Positions 15,480 through 23,347 of a stretch of DNA of 39,346 bases are shown here, piece after piece. Each line of letters begins with the position of its first letter. Within the stretch, counting starts at the first letter, position 1. This DNA is from Actinomycetota bacterium (lineage in GTDB: Bacteria > Actinomycetota > Thermoleophilia > Gaiellales > Gaiellaceae). The position numbers and the translations under genes were made by a program. The notes below the pieces were generated by a model, which saw only the letters and a list, made by a program, of their open reading frames with translations, did no database searches and was not told the origin of the DNA. The stretch is taken from positions 1 through 39,346 of the forward strand of contig VAXO01000024.1 in NCBI GenBank assembly GCA_005888435.1, given 5' to 3'.

Positions 15480-15668
15480 GTGAATGACGAAATGACGTTC
15501 TCGGATCTGGTCACATACTTCCGGGCGCGCTTCGACATCGAGGAGGGTCAGACGATGGCGGAGTACGGCGTCGTCCTGGCTGTTATCACGGCCCTCGTCG
15601 TGGCAGCGCTGCTCGCGCTCTCCGGCGCCATCGCAACCGCGCTCAACGCGGTTCGGGGTTACCTTTAG
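15480..15668 (+). CDS. Flp-type (type IVb) pilin
   Basis: A 62-residue class III prepilin. A leader of about 23 residues ends in EEG, and the mature protein starts QTMAEYGVVLAVITALV, with Glu at +5 as prepilin peptidase and pilus assembly require. Start GTG at 15480; ATG at 15492 is an alternative. A paralogue is at 3022-3234. A strong hairpin follows the stop. No pilus-assembly genes are in the window. Confidence 0.85.
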   Translation: MNDEMTFSDLVTYFRARFDIEEGQTMAEYGVVLAVITALVVAALLALSGAIATALNAVRGYL

Positions 15669-15681
15669 ACCCGTCTCGGCT

Positions 15682-15707
15682 CGGCGGGCCTCCTCGGAGG
15701 CCCGCCG
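15682..15707 (+). terminator. Terminator after the pilin gene
   Basis: CGGCGGGCCTC (15682-15692) pairs perfectly over 11 bp with GAGGCCCGCCG (15697-15707) around a CTCG loop, 13 bases past the stop. It has only a weak T content downstream. Confidence 0.8.
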
Positions 15708-15796
15708 CCGTGTTCCCAAAAGCTTGACTCGGCGCGTCGAGCCTGAGAGCGTGCGCGTTTGGAACTGCGCGCCCCCAGGCACAGTACGAGCGAACC

Positions 15797-16855
15797 ATGA
15801 CGCAGGTCGAAATCGAGTCGATCCTTCAGCACGAGGACATCCAGGCCCTGCTGGAGAACGCAGAGACCACCGGTTCGGTCCGGCAGCCTGACCTGGCCGA
15901 GCTGATCGAGGCCCACCAGCTCGACGCGTTGGAGACCGACGCCCTCTTCAACGAGCTCGAGCGGCGCGGGATCGAGATCGTCGAGGAGCCCGAGAAGGAG
16001 AAGGAGCCGCCGCCTCCCCCGCTCCAGACTTCCTACGAGACGACGACCGACGCGTTGCAGCTTTTCCTGCGCGAGGCGGGCCGGCACCAGCTCCTGACCG
16101 CCGCCCAGGAGGTCGGGCTGGCGAAGCGCATCGAGCGGGGCGACATGGCCGCGAAGACACACATGATCCAGTCGAACCTGCGCCTCGTCGTCTCGATCGC
16201 CAAGAACTACCGGAACCAGGGGCTGCCCTTCCTCGACCTCATCCAGGAAGGGACGCTGGGGCTGATCCGCGCGGTCGAGAAGTTCGACTGGCGCCGCGGC
16301 TACAAGTTCTCGACGTACGCGACCTGGTGGATCCGCCAGGCGGTCGCGCGGGCGCTCGCGGACAAGGCGCGCACGATCCGCATGCCGGTGCACATCGTCG
16401 AGCGTCTCCAGAAAATGAATCGCGCCGAGCGCACCCTCTGGACGCAGCTCGGCCGCGAGCCGACGCTCGAGGAGATCGCCGAAGAAGCGAGCCTGCCCCT
16501 GCAGCAGGCGCTCGAGGTCAAAGCCGCCGCGCGCGCGTCCGCGTCGCTCGACCAGCCGGTCGGCGAGCAGGAGGACGCGGTCTTCGGCGACTTCGTCGCG
16601 GGCGACGATCCGCTGCCCGAGGAGGAGGTCGAGGTCTCGCTCCGCTCACAGGCGCTGTCGCAGGCCCTCGCCGCACTGCACGAGCGCGAGCGCCAGGTGC
16701 TGGTGCTGCGCTACGGCCTCGACGATTCCGAGCCGAAGACGCTCGAGGAGATCGGCCGCCGGCTTGGCCTCACCCGTGAGCGGGTCCGGCAGATCGAGCT
16801 GGAATCCCTGCGGCGGTTAGCCACGTTGCGGGAGATGGAGTCCGTCACCGCTTAA
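15797..16855 (+). CDS. Primary-type RNA polymerase sigma factor (sigma-70)
   Basis: A 352-residue sigma factor. Residues 1-65 resemble region 1.1, followed by an acidic Pro-rich linker. Region 1.2 is at about 80-112 ([14 protein letters not shown]). Region 2 is at about 115-185, with [31 protein letters not shown] and [19 protein letters not shown], identical in its -10 recognition helix to housekeeping sigmas. Region 3 is at about 190-270. Region 4 is at about 285-340, with [12 protein letters not shown] for -35 recognition. It could be the housekeeping factor or a group 2 relative. Its 3' end is duplicated downstream. Confidence 0.93.
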   Translation: MTQVEIESILQHEDIQALLENAETTGSVRQPDLAELIEAHQLDALETDALFNELERRGIEIVEEPEKEKEPPPPPLQTSYETTTDALQLFLREAGRHQLLTAAQEVGLAKRIERGDMAAKTHMIQSNLRLVVSIAKNYRNQGLPFLDLIQEGTLGLIRAVEKFDWRRGYKFSTYATWWIRQAVARALADKARTIRMPVHIVERLQKMNRAERTLWTQLGREPTLEEIAEEASLPLQQALEVKAAARASASLDQPVGEQEDAVFGDFVAGDDPLPEEEVEVSLRSQALSQALAALHERERQVLVLRYGLDDSEPKTLEEIGRRLGLTRERVRQIELESLRRLATLREMESVTA

Positions 16856-16867
16856 CCCAGGCGGAGC
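16787..16867 (+). repeat. 81-base direct repeat, copy 1 (3' end of sigma gene)
   Basis: It covers the last codons of the sigma gene from the region 4.2 helix through the stop and 12 bases beyond. It recurs at 16922-17002 with a single difference (C at 16806, G at the matching place). Confidence 0.95.
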
Positions 16868-16917
16868 CGCGGGCAAAGCCCGCGTCTCCTCGATGGTCGG
16901 CGTCGCAAAGCGACGCC
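16868..16917. repeat. Two hairpins with AAA loops between the sigma-tail repeats
   Basis: CGCGGGC-AAA-GCCCGCG (16868-16884) and GGCGTCGC-AAA-GCGACGCC (16899-16917) are perfect 7- and 8-bp stems with the same loop, both inside the 54-base spacer. The pair could serve as a T-less terminator for the sigma gene or be a small palindromic element linked to the duplication. Confidence 0.65.
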
Positions 16918-16921
16918 TCGG

Positions 16922-17002
16922 CGGCAGATCGAGCTGGAATGCCTGCGGCGGTTAGCCACGTTGCGGGAGATGGAGTCCGTCACCGCTTAACCCAGGCGGA
17001 GC
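16922..17002 (+). repeat. 81-base direct repeat, copy 2 (non-coding sigma tail)
   Basis: A near-perfect copy of 16787-16867 placed after the real stop. In frame it still reads [22 protein letters not shown] and stop, but no gene feeds into it. One mismatch implies a recent duplication or gene conversion. Confidence 0.95.
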
Positions 17003-17012
17003 GGGCGGAAAA

Positions 17013-17063
17013 TCGCTCAGGCGCCTTGCGACGCTGCCCGAACTGCAGTCCGTGACGGCGTAA
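17013..17063 (+). pseudogene. Third, diverged sigma-tail remnant
   Basis: Reading from 17013 to the TAA at 17061-17063 gives [16 protein letters not shown] and stop. This matches the real sigma C terminus [16 protein letters not shown] at 13 of 16 residues, while the DNA has diverged much more than copy 2. It lies entirely or nearly so on the opposite strand of the 3' end of the CpsB-like gene. It is probably the remnant of an older sigma-gene copy. Confidence 0.7.
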
Positions 17064-17739
17064 CGCCCAAAGCGGACCCGTCGAACAAGGACGACGTGCG
17101 CTCGCCGATCCGCTCGCGCGCGAGGCGGTAGGCCTCGTCCAGGTGCGCGGGCCGCGTGGTGCGGTGACCGTCGGACGCGACGACGGCCGCCACGCCGCCC
17201 TCGACGAGCGACCAGCCGAGCTCCTCGATGTCGGGCCCGTGCCGGCCGGTCAGCGACGAAGCGTTCACCTGGAGCGCCCAGCCGCGCGCGGCAAGCTCGT
17301 CCGCCACTGCGGGATCGTCGAGCACCGCTTCGGTCCGCTCTGGATGTGCGATCACCGGCCGCAGCCCGGCGCGCTCGACATGCTCGGCAAGCGCGAACGT
17401 GAGCTCGGCCGAGCCGACGAAATCCACCTCCAGCAGCACCCGGTCGGTCCCCTCGAGCACGTACCGGTGGGGATCCTCCGCGAGCAGCGCCCGCGTCGGG
17501 GTCAGCTCGAAGCCGAGCCGCAGCTCGAGCCCCGCCCCAGCTCGCACCTGCTCGAATGCCACGCGGACAGCGCGCTCACGGTCCGCCGTCAAAGGCAGGT
17601 GGGGCCAGACATGCGGCGTCGCGAACAGGACGGACGTCCCGTGACGCGCAGCGCTGAGGCAGAGCGCGCGTCCGTCGTCGATGGTCGCCGCGCCGTCGTC
17701 ACCCGACGGGACCACGTGCGAATGGCAGTCGACGAACAC
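17017..17739 (-). CDS. CpsB/CapC-type PHP-domain tyrosine phosphatase-like protein
   Basis: A 240-residue metal-dependent hydrolase of the PHP family. Motifs are DCHSHVVPSGDDGAA (His6, His8), FATPHVWPH, LEVDF, VIAHPERTEAV and VASDGHRT, a full set of metal ligands. This build matches CpsB/CapC/YwqE phosphatases that control capsule polymer length by dephosphorylating a tyrosine kinase. No kinase or capsule cluster is in the window. The last 17 residues (LGVTPSRTAVRAASQGA) are encoded opposite a sigma-tail remnant and may be recently acquired. Confidence 0.87.
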   Translation of the reverse strand: MFVDCHSHVVPSGDDGAATIDDGRALCLSAARHGTSVLFATPHVWPHLPLTADRERAVRVAFEQVRAGAGLELRLGFELTPTRALLAEDPHRYVLEGTDRVLLEVDFVGSAELTFALAEHVERAGLRPVIAHPERTEAVLDDPAVADELAARGWALQVNASSLTGRHGPDIEELGWSLVEGGVAAVVASDGHRTTRPAHLDEAYRLARERIGERTSSLFDGSALGVTPSRTAVRAASQGA

Positions 17740-17761
17740 GCCACCTCACCGTAGCGAGTGA

Positions 17762-18724
17762 CTAGGAGCGCAGGTAGAGCTCGAGATCCGGCGCAACGGC
17801 GCGCAGCTCGCGCAGGGCGCGCGACTCGAGCTGGCGGACTCGCTCCCGCGTGATGCCGAGCCCCGCGCCGACCTCTTCCAGGGTCTGCGGCGGCTCCCCG
17901 TTGAGGCCGAAGCGGAGCGAAAGCACACGACGCATGCGCGGGTTCAGGCGGAGCAGCGCCTCGGCGAGCTCCTTGCGGCGCAGCTTCTGCGACGTCGTCT
18001 CGTCCGGACGCTCCGAGTGGATGTCCTCGATCAGATCGGCGTACATGCTCTCGCCGTCGCCGACAGGCGTCTCGAGGCTGACGGGGTCCTCGACGAGATC
18101 GAGCAGTTCCTGGACGCGCTTCTCCGGGAAGCCGCTTTCTTTCGCGAGCTCGACGATCGTCGGCTCGCGGTTCAGCTTCTGTGCGAGCTGGCGGCGCGCG
18201 CGCATGAGCCGACGAACCTGGTCCGCGACGTGGACCGGTAGACGGATCGTGCGGCCCTGGTCGGCGAGCGCGCGCGTTACTGCCTGGCGGATCCACCAGG
18301 TCGCGTAGGTCGAAAGCTTGTAGCCAAGCTTGTAATCGAATTTCTCGACCGCCCGGATCAGCCCGAGGTTGCCCTCCTGGATCAGGTCGAGCAGCGGGAC
18401 GCCGGCCCTCGTGTAGTTGCGCGTGATCGACATGACGAGGCGCAGGTTCGACTCGATCAGCTTCTTCTTGGCCGCCTCGTCGCCCTCGTCCTTGCGGCGC
18501 GCGAGCTCACGCTCCTCCCCGGGAGTCAGGAGCCGCCCGTCGCCGATCGCCCGGACGTAGAGCTTGAGCGGGTCCTGCGTCGCCTCGGCCTTGACCGCGA
18601 CGGGAGACTCATCGTCCTCGTCCTCGGTCTCCTCGACCTCTTCCGCCTCCTCCGCCTCCTCGGGGACGAGCTCGAGCCGCGGCTCGACCGCCGGATCGGA
18701 GGGCACGTCAGGAAGTGGCCGCAT
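17762..18724 (-). CDS. Second primary-type RNA polymerase sigma factor
   Basis: A 320-residue sigma-70 family protein without region 1.1. An acidic N-terminal stretch ([18 protein letters not shown]) leads into region 1.2 ([11 protein letters not shown]), region 2 ([54 protein letters not shown]), region 3 and region 4 ([20 protein letters not shown]). The -10 reading helix matches primary sigmas, so it probably shares or competes for housekeeping-like promoters. It ends 22 bases from the CpsB-like start, so both may be co-transcribed. The lack of region 1.1 suggests group 2. Confidence 0.92.
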   Translation of the reverse strand: MRPLPDVPSDPAVEPRLELVPEEAEEAEEVEETEDEDDESPVAVKAEATQDPLKLYVRAIGDGRLLTPGEERELARRKDEGDEAAKKKLIESNLRLVMSITRNYTRAGVPLLDLIQEGNLGLIRAVEKFDYKLGYKLSTYATWWIRQAVTRALADQGRTIRLPVHVADQVRRLMRARRQLAQKLNREPTIVELAKESGFPEKRVQELLDLVEDPVSLETPVGDGESMYADLIEDIHSERPDETTSQKLRRKELAEALLRLNPRMRRVLSLRFGLNGEPPQTLEEVGAGLGITRERVRQLESRALRELRAVAPDLELYLRS

Positions 18725-18888
18725 GCCAGGTCTATCGGCGTGGCCGAGAGGACGCTTGAGCGCGAGTGAGGTTTCACCCGGACGAGGTGCGAAATCCCCT
18801 TACAGAAGGTTCACCTAACAACGGCCACAGCCGATGCGTCTAGGAAGATTGAGCGGCCGGACGGTCGCTCTGCGGTTTTCAGAAGACT

Positions 18889-19680
18889 TTGTGCGGAATC
18901 GCCGGATATAGCCTCGGGCTCGACAGTCGCATCGAGCGGACGGTCGCTGCGCGCGCACTGCTGGCCGGGATCGCCGAGCGCGGCGCCGACGCCGTGGGCT
19001 ACGCCTTCCGCCGTCCCGGGTCCCAGGTCATCCTGCACAAGCAGCGCTCAGGCGCCACGGCCCTGCTCGACCGGATCGGGGTTCCCGAGGAGGCGACGCA
19101 GCTCCTCGTCCACGTCCGCGACTACACGAAGGGCCACCCCGGCCTCGCCGCCAACAACCATCCGATTCGCCACGGCGCCGTCGTCGGCGTGCACAACGGG
19201 ATCATCGCCAACGACGACCAACTCTTCGACGAGCACGGGATCGTCCGCGCCGAGCCCGGGATGACCGTCGACTCGGAGATCATCTTCGCGCTCGCCGAGC
19301 AGTCGCGCGGCCGCACCGCGCACGCGCTTCAGCAGCTCTACGGGTCGATGGCGGCCGCGTGGATCGACGAGAACCGGGCCGAGCTCCTCCTCGCCCGCGG
19401 CATGGGCCGCCCGCTCTGGATCGGCACCGGCAAGCGCGAGCTCTTCTTCGCGTCGACGCGGCTCGCCCTCGAGCTCGTCGAGAGCTACGGCGGGCTCAAA
19501 CTGAAGAAGGCGCAGCTCGACGAGGGCACCGTCGTCGCGGTCGAGGGCGGAGCGATCGTCGCGCGCGACACGTTCACGCCGGACCCCTCGTTCGAGGAGG
19601 AACCGCTGCCGGCCGTGCGCGCACCGGACGAAGCGCGCTCGTGCCTCGCGCGGCTCGCCTCACTGCACGCGGCCGCTTAG
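18889..19680 (+). CDS. Stand-alone class-II glutamine amidotransferase domain protein
   Basis: A 263-residue protein. A TTG start places Cys2 (CGIAGY) as the N-terminal nucleophile expected for an Ntn glutaminase. The RDYTKGHP, NNHPIRHGAVVGVHNGIIAND and TVDSEIIFAL stretches match the glutaminase halves of GlmS, PurF and AsnB. It has only the glutaminase domain and no sugar isomerase, phosphoribosyl or synthetase half. It may supply ammonia to an unknown partner or be a hydrolase. The gene converges with the next, overlapping by 4 bases. Confidence 0.85.
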   Translation: MCGIAGYSLGLDSRIERTVAARALLAGIAERGADAVGYAFRRPGSQVILHKQRSGATALLDRIGVPEEATQLLVHVRDYTKGHPGLAANNHPIRHGAVVGVHNGIIANDDQLFDEHGIVRAEPGMTVDSEIIFALAEQSRGRTAHALQQLYGSMAAAWIDENRAELLLARGMGRPLWIGTGKRELFFASTRLALELVESYGGLKLKKAQLDEGTVVAVEGGAIVARDTFTPDPSFEEEPLPAVRAPDEARSCLARLASLHAAA

Positions 19681-20360
19681 CCAAAGCTTCCGTCAGCCCC
19701 GACGTCGAGGCCCTCGTCGTCGAGCCGCTCCTTGATCAGGAACTGGAAGGTCGACCACGCGCCGCGTCGCGCGTCGAACATCCGGTAGACCTGCCACTCG
19801 GTCATCAGCGACTCGTCCTTCCGCCGGGCCGCCGACCAGTCGGCGAACTTCGGCAGGCGCTTCAACCTGCGCGCGAGCTTCACGCCCTGCTCGACCGCGC
19901 GCTCGAGCCGCTCCTCGCCGATCGGCACGTCGAACCCGGCCTGGCGCAGCGCCTCCGCGAGCGAGCCGAAGGTGTGCCAGTAGAGCGACTTGGACGGCAT
20001 CGAGCCGCGACGGTCGTCGAGGTCCTTCGCCGTCGGCGTTCGGCCGAGCTCCTCCCCCAGCTCGCGCAGCAGGCCGACGAGCTCCTCGCGCGTCGCGAAG
20101 CGGCGCGGCACGAGCCCGGCCTCGCGCTTGGCGGCGTTCCAGCTGCCGAAGTGCTCGATCACGGTCTGCGGATGCACCGTCGTCTCCTGGTCCGCCGCGA
20201 ACTCGCGCATCGTCGGCGAGCGACCTAGCCGTTCTGCGCTGTCGCGCAGCTCCGCGAGGATCTGCTCGTTCGAGTAGCGCTTGCGGATTCCGGCCTGGAA
20301 CGAGGCAAGCGCGGCGGGGTCGATCTTGGCGACCGCCCGGTAGGGCGGTTTCCTGGCCAT
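19677..20360 (-). CDS. Protein built from homing-endonuclease-associated repeats
   Basis: A 227-residue protein with tandem helical modules of about 55 residues. Module 1 is at about 28-83 (YSNEQILAELRDSAERLGRSPTMREF, then HFGSWNAAKREAGL). Module 2 is at about 88-142 (FATREELVGLLRELGEELGRTPTAKDL, then TFGSLAEALRQAGF). A more diverged third is at about 145-215 (LPKFADW, then WSTFQFLI). This repeat is a DNA-binding module often found next to HNH nucleases in phage-like and homing proteins. No nuclease motif is visible, so it may be a DNA-binding regulator or a remnant. A regulator role is my inference. Confidence 0.8.
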   Translation of the reverse strand: MARKPPYRAVAKIDPAALASFQAGIRKRYSNEQILAELRDSAERLGRSPTMREFAADQETTVHPQTVIEHFGSWNAAKREAGLVPRRFATREELVGLLRELGEELGRTPTAKDLDDRRGSMPSKSLYWHTFGSLAEALRQAGFDVPIGEERLERAVEQGVKLARRLKRLPKFADWSAARRKDESLMTEWQVYRMFDARRGAWSTFQFLIKERLDDEGLDVGADGSFG

Positions 20361-20379
20361 GCCAATAATAGTAGAGCGC

Positions 20380-20437
20380 GATGGAAAAACCGCAAGGGTT
20401 TCCCATCAGAGGGCTGACCCCGAAGGGGTCTGACCCC
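20380..20437 (-). terminator. Hairpin pair between repeat protein and GGDEF/HD-GYP gene
   Basis: An imperfect stem GATGG...CCATC (20380-20407) closes on a GCAA loop. Next to it GACCCC-GAA-GGGGTC (20416-20430) can instead pair as GGGGTC-T-GACCCC (20425-20437). The group lies 10 bases past the GGDEF/HD-GYP stop, so leftward termination is likely. The two GACCCC copies compete for one GGGGTC. Confidence 0.55.
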
Positions 20438-20446
20438 AGTCTTTTC

Positions 20447-23200
20447 CTAGGACGCGACAGAGAGGCGCGGCCGCTCGTCGTCCGGCTCGAGCGCCTCGAG
20501 CGGCAGGATCCGCTCCAGCGCGCCGACGCACCGCGGGCAGAACTGCGTGCCCGCCGACGCTCGGAGCTCGTGCAGAGCCTCTGCAGCCGGCCTGGCCGCG
20601 CGGTAGATCCGCGTCGTCAGCATGGAGTCGAGCGCGTCGGCGACGTGGATGATTCGCGCCCCGAGAGGAATGTCCTCGCCGGCGAGCCGATCGGGATAGC
20701 CGGTGCCGTCGAAGCGTTCGTGGTGGTGCCGGATCGCCGGCACGGCGTCGTTGAGGAAGCCGAGCCGGTCGATGATCCGCGCCCCCTCCTCCGCATGCCT
20801 TTGCATCAGCGCCCACTCGTCCTGGGTCAGGCTTGCGGGCTTCAGCAGGATCGCGTCCGGGATCGCGAGCTTGCCGATGTCGTGGAAGAGCGCCGCGTGT
20901 CCGAGCAGGTCCAGCTCCACCTGCGAAAGCCCGAGCTCGCGGCCGATCGCGAGCGCGAGCTGCTGCACGCGGCGAGAGTGGCCCGCGGTGTACGAGTCCC
21001 GCGCGTCCACAGTCGCCGACAGCGATTCCATCGCGGCGGTCGAGCGCTCCTTCAGCAGCTTGTTCGCCATCTCGAGCGACACGTTCTGGGACTGGATCGT
21101 CTCGGCCGCCTCGCGCAGCTTCTGCGCGCTCCGGTGCGTGTGCTTCAGGTACGCCTCCTGCGTCTTGCGCATCAGTAGCAGCGGCACTGCGAAGACGGCG
21201 AGCGCGAGCAGGTTGACGGCCTCGTATGCGAGTGCCATTACGCCGCCGATGAAGCCGTAGACGACGTAGTGCGGCAGCAGCCACGCGAACTGCTCGCGGA
21301 AGACGCTCCACCAGCGCTCGTGACCCTGCAGCGCGAGGGCGAGCGAGACGAGGCCCATGTTGACGGCGAAGTAGCCGGCGCCTGCCAGCAGGCCGAGCGC
21401 CGCGATCGCGAGCCGGTGGCTCGTCCCGTCGGGGAAGAACTGCGCCAGGTTGAAGATGCTGGCTGCGGTCAGGGAGGCGAGCGTCAACGCTCCGATGTTG
21501 AAGAGGACGTTGTGCAGCGGCTGCCGGCGCGCGCTCCAGTCGACGACAACGCTCGTGACCGCCAGCGGCAGCGCGGCACGCCAGCCGAACAGCGAGGACG
21601 CGGCAAGACAGCCCACCGCGCTCACGGACAGAACAGCGGCACCCTCGTCGGCCTCGAGCGCGAGCGCCTGCCCCACTCCGACCAGGAGCAGAATCGTCAG
21701 CATCCCGAGCACGTCCTTCGACGTCCAGCTGAAAGCCAGGCCGGCGAGGCCCGCGACGACGCCGAGCGTGCTGACGAGCCCGACCACGAGGCTGAGGCGG
21801 CGGTCGAGCGACAGGAAGCGCGGCCCATGGACGGAGTGCGGACGCGGGTGGCGCACGTCGGCACGGCGCTCGTCGGCCGGCGGCGCCGCCGTTGCTGCGG
21901 CAGGCAGCGGGGTCGTGTCGTCGCCCTCGGGGACGGCGATCAGCCGCGCAGTGCGGTCGGTCGGCACGAGCAGCGGCTCGGAGCTCGCGCCGAGGACGCG
22001 GTTTCGGCCCTGCAGCTTCGCACGGTAGACGGCGAGGTCGGCCTGGTGGATGAGCTCGTTCGCGTTGGTCCCGTCCTTCGGATAGCCGGCGACGCCGATC
22101 GAAACGGTCGCGCGGATCGGCTCGCTCGACGTCTCGACGTCGAGCGTCCGCTGGGCCACCGCACGGCGGATGCGCTCCGCGATCTCCATTGCCTGCTCCG
22201 GCGGCGTCTCCGGCAGCAGGATCGAGAACTCCTCGCCCCCGAAGCGCGCCGGCACGTCGTATTGGCGGAGCTGCTCGCGGAAGACGTCGGCGATCCCGCG
22301 TAGCACGGCGTCACCGGCGAGGTGGCCGTACGAGTTGTTGATGTCGCGCAGCAGGTCGAGATCGGCCATGATCAGCGACATCGGCCGCTCGAAGCGTTGC
22401 GCGCGGCCGATCTCCTCCGACAGTGCTGCCGCGAAGTGGCGGGCGTTGAAGAGGCCGGTCTTAGGATCGTTACGCGCCTCGGCCTGCAGCTGCGGCACCG
22501 CCAGCGAGCGGTGCACGAGGACGAGCGGGGCGATGGCGAACGGAATCAGCCAGGGGTTGATCTGCCAAAACGCGTACGTGGCGACGCCGAGCGCCGCCAG
22601 CACCAGGTCGGTCGAGAAGTGCTCGAGCTCGAACAGTCCCGTTTCGCGCAGCGTATGGCCGCGGGCAAAGTGCAGCATCAGCGCGAGCACCGTGTGGTTG
22701 ATCGCGACGAAGACGATGCAGCAGACGAGGCCGGCGACGGCGACGCGAAGCGTGTGATCCGGAATCGCGCGCCACCCCATGAGCTGGTGCCCGAGGAACC
22801 AGACGGCCATCGAGGCGAGGACGTAGTTGCAGATGTTGAACGTCTGCAGATACCAGCGGTAGCGGATCTTCAGCCACTCCGGGATGTGCTGGACGATTCC
22901 CATCAGCGCGACGAGCTCCGGCGGCAGCAGGAAGGCCGCCGCGATCACGAACACGATCGCGGTGTGGTACGCCTGGTCGCGCGGCGTCTGCACACGGAAG
23001 AGCTGCGCCGTCGCCGCCGCGGAGCCGAGGATGAAGAAGGCGAGCCAGTGGTTCGTGTCCTGCAGTCGCGCCATGAACGGCAACGTCGCGGCGGCGGTCG
23101 CGCCTACCACGAGCAGGAAGTACAACCGGGCGTTCCGCGGCAGCGTCTCGCGCGAGCCGGGCTCAGCGACGACCGGGATGTCGGTTGGTACCGCGCTCAC
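20447..23200 (-). CDS. Membrane protein with both GGDEF cyclase and HD-GYP phosphodiesterase domains
   Basis: A 917-residue protein. Membrane block 1 is at about 27-235. A GGDEF domain at about 244-405 has an intact GGEEF (321-325) and an RQYD inhibitory site (312-315) at the standard 5-residue spacing, so it should make c-di-GMP and be product-inhibited. A linker leads to membrane block 2 at about 468-680, a short coiled coil, then an HD-GYP domain at about 725-895 with LFHDIGKLAIPD (771-782) and HHHERFDGTGYP (825-836), so it should also hydrolyse c-di-GMP. Start GTG at 23200 with AAGGAG upstream. Two separate membrane blocks suggest a fusion of two signalling proteins. Confidence 0.93.
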   Translation of the reverse strand: MSAVPTDIPVVAEPGSRETLPRNARLYFLLVVGATAAATLPFMARLQDTNHWLAFFILGSAAATAQLFRVQTPRDQAYHTAIVFVIAAAFLLPPELVALMGIVQHIPEWLKIRYRWYLQTFNICNYVLASMAVWFLGHQLMGWRAIPDHTLRVAVAGLVCCIVFVAINHTVLALMLHFARGHTLRETGLFELEHFSTDLVLAALGVATYAFWQINPWLIPFAIAPLVLVHRSLAVPQLQAEARNDPKTGLFNARHFAAALSEEIGRAQRFERPMSLIMADLDLLRDINNSYGHLAGDAVLRGIADVFREQLRQYDVPARFGGEEFSILLPETPPEQAMEIAERIRRAVAQRTLDVETSSEPIRATVSIGVAGYPKDGTNANELIHQADLAVYRAKLQGRNRVLGASSEPLLVPTDRTARLIAVPEGDDTTPLPAAATAAPPADERRADVRHPRPHSVHGPRFLSLDRRLSLVVGLVSTLGVVAGLAGLAFSWTSKDVLGMLTILLLVGVGQALALEADEGAAVLSVSAVGCLAASSLFGWRAALPLAVTSVVVDWSARRQPLHNVLFNIGALTLASLTAASIFNLAQFFPDGTSHRLAIAALGLLAGAGYFAVNMGLVSLALALQGHERWWSVFREQFAWLLPHYVVYGFIGGVMALAYEAVNLLALAVFAVPLLLMRKTQEAYLKHTHRSAQKLREAAETIQSQNVSLEMANKLLKERSTAAMESLSATVDARDSYTAGHSRRVQQLALAIGRELGLSQVELDLLGHAALFHDIGKLAIPDAILLKPASLTQDEWALMQRHAEEGARIIDRLGFLNDAVPAIRHHHERFDGTGYPDRLAGEDIPLGARIIHVADALDSMLTTRIYRAARPAAEALHELRASAGTQFCPRCVGALERILPLEALEPDDERPRLSVAS

Positions 23201-23281
23201 TGCCGGGTTTTCTCCTTCTCAACGCAGGGCCGCAGGACAGAAAGCCCAAAGCAGAAAGTACGGTCGCCCGACGGCCGAGGC

Positions 23282-23330
23282 ATCCCCCGATCGGGGATCA
23301 CTCGATCGGTTCCCCCAATCGGGGTAACCC
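23282..23330 (-). promoter_or_regulatory. Switch-like GGGG/CCCC leader between subtilase and GGDEF/HD-GYP gene
   Basis: Read leftward, the strand shows alternating blocks GGGG-TTA-CCCC-GATT-GGGG, then CGATCG and ATCCCC-GATC-GGGGGAT. Each CCCC can pair with the G block on either side, so mutually exclusive hairpins are possible. It lies about 80-130 bases before the GTG of the c-di-GMP enzyme and also just past the subtilase stop. It may be a terminator, attenuator or ligand-sensing leader. I found no match to known c-di-GMP riboswitch cores. Confidence 0.45.
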
Positions 23331-23347
23331 CGGCCTGTCGCACGGTT

